Origin: Chlorogloeopsis fritschii PCC 6912
GTDB lineage: Bacteria > Cyanobacteriota > Cyanobacteriia > Cyanobacteriales > Nostocaceae
NCBI RefSeq assembly: GCF_000317285.1
Contig: NZ_AJLN01000083.1
Location: forward strand, 1 to 52,362
DNA: 52,362 bases
Reading direction: 5' to 3'
The notes under the pieces are model-generated. The model did not search any database. It saw only the letters and a program-made list of their open reading frames with translations, and was not told where the DNA came from. How positions within the stretch are numbered: position 1 is the stretch's first letter; every line of letters begins with the position of its first letter. Shown here piece by piece: positions 48,650-52,362 of this stretch. The translations under genes and the position numbers were made by a program.

Positions 48650-49879
48650 ATGACTGAAGCAACACACAGCATCGTCTCTCATCCCATAGATATTGTTAAC
48701 GCCCAACTGCCAGGTTACCAGGAATTGCAGATGCTTTTGATTAATCGTCAAGGCATCGTTAAGCATATTTTGCCAACGCATACAACCTTTAAAAGAGTTC
48801 CATCACCAGATTTGCAAGTTATTGATGTTGCTGGAGACATAATTTCCTTGGGTGGAATCGATTTGCAGATTAATGGTGCTTTAGGGTTAGCATTTACTGA
48901 ATTAGAAGCAGAAAATGCTTATATCTTGCCAAAAATTTGTAAATTTCTCTGGGAATTAGGAGTAGACGCTTTTTTACCCACCTTGGTGACAACTTCGGTA
49001 GAAAATATTCAGCGATCGCTTGCCGTGATTGCTGAGTTTATGGCAGCAGATGACGAGAGAGAAAATATCCCCGCGTCCTTTTGTTTAACTTCATCAATTA
49101 AACACGCCAAAATACTGGGAGTCCATTTAGAAGGGCCTTTTTTAAATGTTCAAAAGCGCGGCGCACACCCGGCTGAGTATCTATTACCCCTAACAATTGC
49201 GGAACTGAAGCGGGTTTTAGGAAATTATGCTCATGTTGTTAAAGTCATAACTCTAGCACCAGAATTAGATGTAACAGGAGAAGTAATACCTTATTTACGT
49301 TCCTTGGGTATTACCGTGAGTTTAGGACATTCCCAAGCAACAGCTGCCCAAGCCCAACGTGCCTTTACAGAAGGCGCTACGATGGTGACTCATGCATTCA
49401 ACGCTATGCCACCATTACACCACCGCGAACCGGGATTATTAGGGGCAGCAATTACCCATCCAGAAGTAATGTGTGGTTTTATTGCCGACGGAGAACACAT
49501 TTCTCCCACCATGCTAGATATATTGCTACGAACTAGCGCCTATGAAAAAAAACTTTTCCTTGTTAGCGATGCTTTAGCACCCTTAGGACTACCCGATGGG
49601 TTTTATCCTTGGGACAATCGGCAAATTGAAGTGAAAAACGGTACTGCACGATTACCTGATGGTACTTTATCAGGCACAACTTTATCTTTGTTGGTGGGAG
49701 TAGAAAATTTAGTGAAATGGGGAATATGTGACGTAAAGGAAGCGATCGCACTTGCTACAGATGCACCCAGAAAGGCGATCGGTGTGCCGACAACTATATT
49801 AGGTGCTTCTGCTGCCCACTTATTGCGCTGGCACTTTGATCAAGCTACCCAAGAACTTACTTGGCAGCGATTAGTGTAA
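48650..49879 (+). CDS. nagA: N-acetylglucosamine-6-phosphate deacetylase NagA
   Basis: NagA removes the acetyl group from GlcNAc-6-phosphate, feeding amino sugars from cell-wall recycling into glucosamine-6-phosphate. The 409-residue protein has GGIDLQINGALG, VHLEGPFLNVQKRGAH with the metal-binding Glu, SLGHSQATAAQ, VTHAFNAMPPLHHREPGLLGA and LVSDALAPLGLPDG with the catalytic Asp. In many NagA enzymes the first motif is HxH or QxN; here it is QIN, so a single-metal enzyme is likely. It complements anmK found earlier in the window. Confidence 0.96.
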   Translation: MTEATHSIVSHPIDIVNAQLPGYQELQMLLINRQGIVKHILPTHTTFKRVPSPDLQVIDVAGDIISLGGIDLQINGALGLAFTELEAENAYILPKICKFLWELGVDAFLPTLVTTSVENIQRSLAVIAEFMAADDERENIPASFCLTSSIKHAKILGVHLEGPFLNVQKRGAHPAEYLLPLTIAELKRVLGNYAHVVKVITLAPELDVTGEVIPYLRSLGITVSLGHSQATAAQAQRAFTEGATMVTHAFNAMPPLHHREPGLLGAAITHPEVMCGFIADGEHISPTMLDILLRTSAYEKKLFLVSDALAPLGLPDGFYPWDNRQIEVKNGTARLPDGTLSGTTLSLLVGVENLVKWGICDVKEAIALATDAPRKAIGVPTTILGASAAHLLRWHFDQATQELTWQRLV

Positions 49880-50061
49880 TAAGTAGGGAATAGGGAACAG
49901 GGTTGGGGGAACAGGAATAAGGATTATCCCTATTTGTCCTTCTCTCCCACTCCTCCACTCTCTCCTACTCCCCCCTGTACCCTGTATCCTGTCCCCTATC
50001 CCCTGTTGCCAGGCAGACGTGGTACTTTTAAGCTTTGGGAACCTTTAAATATTTCAGTTTC
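49880..50061. repeat. Short GGGAACAGGG/CTCCTAC repeats between nagA and chlM
   Basis: Purine-rich units (GGGAATAGGGAACAGGG) are followed by pyrimidine-rich units (CCCTGTACCCTGTATCCTGTCCCC) that could pair into a hairpin. No gene is visible. Confidence 0.65.
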
Positions 50062-50748
50062 ATGAACGCAGCCGACGATAAAACCATTGTTAAAGAATAT
50101 TTCAATTCCACGGGTTTTGACCGCTGGAGACGCATTTATGGTAATGGTGAAGTTAACAAAGTTCAGCTAGATATCCGCAATGGGCATCAGCAAACCGTGG
50201 ATACAGTACTCAGCTGGTTAAAAGCAGATAACAATTTAGCTGAACTATCCATATGTGATGCTGGTTGCGGTGTGGGTAGTCTGAGTATTCCTCTAGCCGC
50301 AGGAGGAGCAAAGGTTTATGCCAGCGATATTTCTGAAAAAATGGTGGAGGAAGCCAAGGAAAGAGCTTCTCAAACCTTGGAAAATCCAGGTAATCTCACT
50401 TTAGCCGTGCAAGATTTGGAAACATTAAGTGGTGACTATCACACAGTTATTTGCCTGGATGTTTTGATCCACTATCCACAAGACAAGGCAGATGAGATGA
50501 TTTCTCATCTTTGTTCTTTGGCACAATCGCGGGTAATTCTCAGTTTTGCTCCTAAAACCTTTGGTTTGAGCATATTGAAGAAAATAGGTAGCTTTTTCCC
50601 AGGAGCAAGTAAGGCGACTCGCGCCTATTTGCACCGCGAAACTGATGTAGTCAAAATCCTCGAAAAGAATGGTTTTTCAGTGCAACGACAGGCAATGACA
50701 CGTACTCGTTTTTACTTCTCTCGTCTATTGGAAGCTACTCGGAAATAA
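50062..50748 (+). CDS. chlM: Magnesium-protoporphyrin IX O-methyltransferase ChlM
   Basis: ChlM transfers a methyl group from S-adenosylmethionine to the 13-propionate of Mg-protoporphyrin IX in chlorophyll synthesis. The 228-residue protein has the SAM-binding motif CDAGCGVGSLSIPLA, KVYASDISEKMVEEAKER and CLDVLIHYPQ. The N-terminal KEYFNSTGFDRWRRIYG is typical of the family. I chose the ATG at 50062; a TTG at 50035 would add nine residues. bciB in this window acts later in the same pathway. Confidence 0.97.
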   Translation: MNAADDKTIVKEYFNSTGFDRWRRIYGNGEVNKVQLDIRNGHQQTVDTVLSWLKADNNLAELSICDAGCGVGSLSIPLAAGGAKVYASDISEKMVEEAKERASQTLENPGNLTLAVQDLETLSGDYHTVICLDVLIHYPQDKADEMISHLCSLAQSRVILSFAPKTFGLSILKKIGSFFPGASKATRAYLHRETDVVKILEKNGFSVQRQAMTRTRFYFSRLLEATRK

Positions 50749-51468
50749 AAATAAAATTGCGCCCAGAAATCAACTGGGCATAAATAAAAATAACAATGTT
50801 GGCTAGGTGTAAGTGAAAAGGGATTTAGAGGTGTAATATCAATAACTTTCATTATGCCTTTACCCCTTCCAAACCTAAGGAGACATTGAAAACTATTATC
50901 TGAATAAAGTTTTAAATCTAATCCCGATTCAAAAAATGTTTGCAACACATTCTTTTTTCAAATTGGTATAAGCGATCGCAATCAGCACAATCAGTATTCT
51001 GTAATAAAAGTATCAAAAAATCAAGAAAGGTTAAGCGATCGCCTCTGATATAACTTTTTATGTTCCATTAGAGAAAATAGCGGTAGAATTTTCTTATTAT
51101 GTTTCTTGTTAAAGAAGCAAACATTACTAGCAAAAAGCAAGTGCTATTCCAATGCCTAGACACTGGAGTTTAATGTTACATGGCATTAATCTCAAAGGCA
51201 TTGCTTACTACTTTAATTTTCTCTGGGGTGTGTTTAATTAATTTTGATTTATAAAAATTGAATTGTTGTTATTTGTAGAGATGGGGACAGTCATCACCCT
51301 GGGGGATAATGCTTGTCTGTCTTCTACAACAGGATATTAGTTGCTATAACCGAAAAAAGCCTTAATACCTCAAAAATCACAATTTAGTTACGGTATTTTT
51401 CCAGTGACTGGAAGCTTCATGTAAGTGAAGTTAGAATCGCTAGCAAAGCAATAATCTGAAGAGGAATT
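50749..51468. other. Gene-free spacer after chlM
   Basis: A GCCCAG/CTGGGC hairpin (50761-50779) lies just after chlM. Its T-rich side is on the minus strand, so its use as the chlM terminator is uncertain. Two GCGATCGC octamers are present. At 51275-51327 the outer arms GTAGA/TCTAC and inner arms GACAG/CTGTC could fold into a 53-nt structure. No gene is visible. Confidence 0.45.
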
Positions 51469-51948
51469 ATGAAGACTGGTGAAAAATTAGCTGCGGGCTG
51501 GCTGCTGACACTCGGATTCATGTTTTTAAGCCTATCTGCATCAGCAATATTGCAAAAAAACTTTATTCAGAAAGCAAATTTTTGCATTCAAGGCGAGTGT
51601 GAAATGCTCCCAACAGAGAATAGTGATAAAAACCATAATACTGCTGTAGGAGGTTTAATATTTGGTATTCCCAGCGCTATACTGGGCGGATGGCTAGCAT
51701 TAGGGTTATACCGCCAAGGTCAACAGGATAAAAAAGCGATTAATCAGAAAGTGAACGACCATCTGCAATCTCTTTTTTATCGCACGGTGCAAGAAAATAA
51801 TGGGCGCGTTACTCTTTTAGGCTTTGCAATGCAATCTCAACTGCCAGCAGCTGTTGCCAAACAGTATTTAGATGAGCAAGCAAAACTATTCAATGCTAAT
51901 TTTAAGATAAGTGAAGAGGGAGGAGTTTCTTATTATTTTGACGTTTAA
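51469..51948 (+). CDS. Small membrane protein of unknown function, 159 aa
   Basis: I do not recognise a family. There is a signal-like or membrane segment (about residues 8-28), a short exposed stretch with two Cys (NFCIQGECEM), a second Gly-rich membrane segment (about 62-82) and a soluble C-terminal part (about 90-159). The second part, FYRTVQENNGRVTLLGFAMQSQLPAAVAKQYLDEQAKLF, reads like a winged-helix-type fold seen in some cyanobacterial membrane proteins. GAAGAGGAATT precedes the ATG. Confidence 0.8.
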   Translation: MKTGEKLAAGWLLTLGFMFLSLSASAILQKNFIQKANFCIQGECEMLPTENSDKNHNTAVGGLIFGIPSAILGGWLALGLYRQGQQDKKAINQKVNDHLQSLFYRTVQENNGRVTLLGFAMQSQLPAAVAKQYLDEQAKLFNANFKISEEGGVSYYFDV

Positions 51949-51980
51949 ATAACAATTTGGTGAAATTATAGTGTAGCTAC

Positions 51981-52358
51981 ATGACTCAACTTTTTTTGAG
52001 TTTAGCAGCAATTTTAGGCGGTTTATCTGTTGCGGCAGGCGCTTTTGCCTCTCATGCTTTGCGAGAAAGAATTAGCGAGCGATCGCTCTTAATTTTTGAA
52101 ACAGGCGCTCGTTATCAGATGTATCATGCCCTTGCATTATTGGTCATAGCACTGTTGCTAAGTCGTGTCGATTCTCCCCCACCGAGCTTGGTAGCAAGTG
52201 GATGGCTATTTATTATTGGTATTGCAATTTTTTCTGGAAGCTTGTATGCCCTAAGCTTAACTGATGTTAAGTATTTGGGAGCTATTACACCAATAGGAGG
52301 AGCAGCTTTTCTTGCTGGTTGGTGTGCTTTAGCTTTTGCCGCTTGGAGTTTGAAGTAA
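51981..52358 (+). CDS. DUF423-family membrane protein
   Basis: The 125-residue protein has four hydrophobic segments and the DUF423 (YgdD-like) signature: GAFASHALRERIS near residue 20, FETGARYQMYHALALL and GSLYALSLTDVKYLGAITPIGG. The function of the family is unknown. The gene follows its neighbour by 32 bp in the same direction and ends just inside the window edge. Confidence 0.93.
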   Translation: MTQLFLSLAAILGGLSVAAGAFASHALRERISERSLLIFETGARYQMYHALALLVIALLLSRVDSPPPSLVASGWLFIIGIAIFSGSLYALSLTDVKYLGAITPIGGAAFLAGWCALAFAAWSLK

Positions 52359-52362
52359 GTAG

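Overview
The window is chromosomal DNA of a cyanobacterium, most likely a filamentous Nostocales (Nostoc, Calothrix, Scytonema or Tolypothrix-like). The evidence is photosynthesis genes (psbZ, chlM, bciB, nblA), the acyl-lipid desaturase set desC-desA-desB, a kdpABGCD operon of the Anabaena type, frequent GCGATCGC (HIP1) octamers, and abundant heptanucleotide tandem repeats (GGGACTA, CTGTCCC, ATGACTA families) plus small palindromic repeats between genes. I see no insertion sequence with a transposase, no prophage, no CRISPR array and no rRNA. The only RNA gene I can support is one tRNA-Gly(GCC).

Layout. 1-1.2 kb: the 3' part of a kynurenine-3-monooxygenase-like flavoprotein, then 1.1 kb without a clear gene. 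2.4-9.1 kb: the potassium-uptake operon kdpA-kdpB-kdpG-kdpC-kdpD, with a KdpF-like subunit on a longer protein and a KdpD lacking its histidine kinase half. 9.1-11 kb: anmK (cell-wall recycling) with a tandem repeat inside its reading frame, and a conserved hypothetical gene. 11.4-17.4 kb: a signalling stretch with a Ser/Thr kinase, nblA (phycobilisome degradation), a PP2C phosphatase, an ABC1/UbiB kinase and a small coiled-coil protein. 17.7-23.4 kb: a LysR regulator behind two phased palindromes, a frameshifted ABC-F relic, a Uma2-like protein and a large DHH-CBS-CCA nucleotidyltransferase fusion.

23.5-27 kb: psbZ-ribH, tRNA-Gly, a zinc-ribbon membrane protein and a ProA paralogue in which Val replaces the expected catalytic Cys. 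27.2-30.6 kb: desC-desA-desB, each on the minus strand, at least two with their own terminators. 30.7-33.7 kb: an aluminium-resistance/methionine-gamma-lyase-like PLP enzyme, bciB (8-vinyl reductase), and two tiny HicB-like genes without hicA. 34.6-40.7 kb: alkaline/neutral invertase, a PaO-family Rieske oxygenase, cysH, a DOMON-like protein and an APH-type kinase. 41-47 kb: ispH, an SGNH hydrolase and two ammonium transporters with NtcA-type palindromes upstream. 47.9-52.4 kb: purE, nagA, chlM, a small membrane protein and a DUF423 protein.

Most of the window is core metabolism and photosynthesis. The unusual parts are repeats that have entered reading frames or supply start codons, the ABC-F frameshift lying exactly on a HIP1 octamer, the divergent ProA, the phased palindromes before the LysR gene, and an unknown C-terminal domain on the Ser/Thr kinase. 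I did not find a convincing new multi-gene system. All calls come from reading the sequence; no database search was run.
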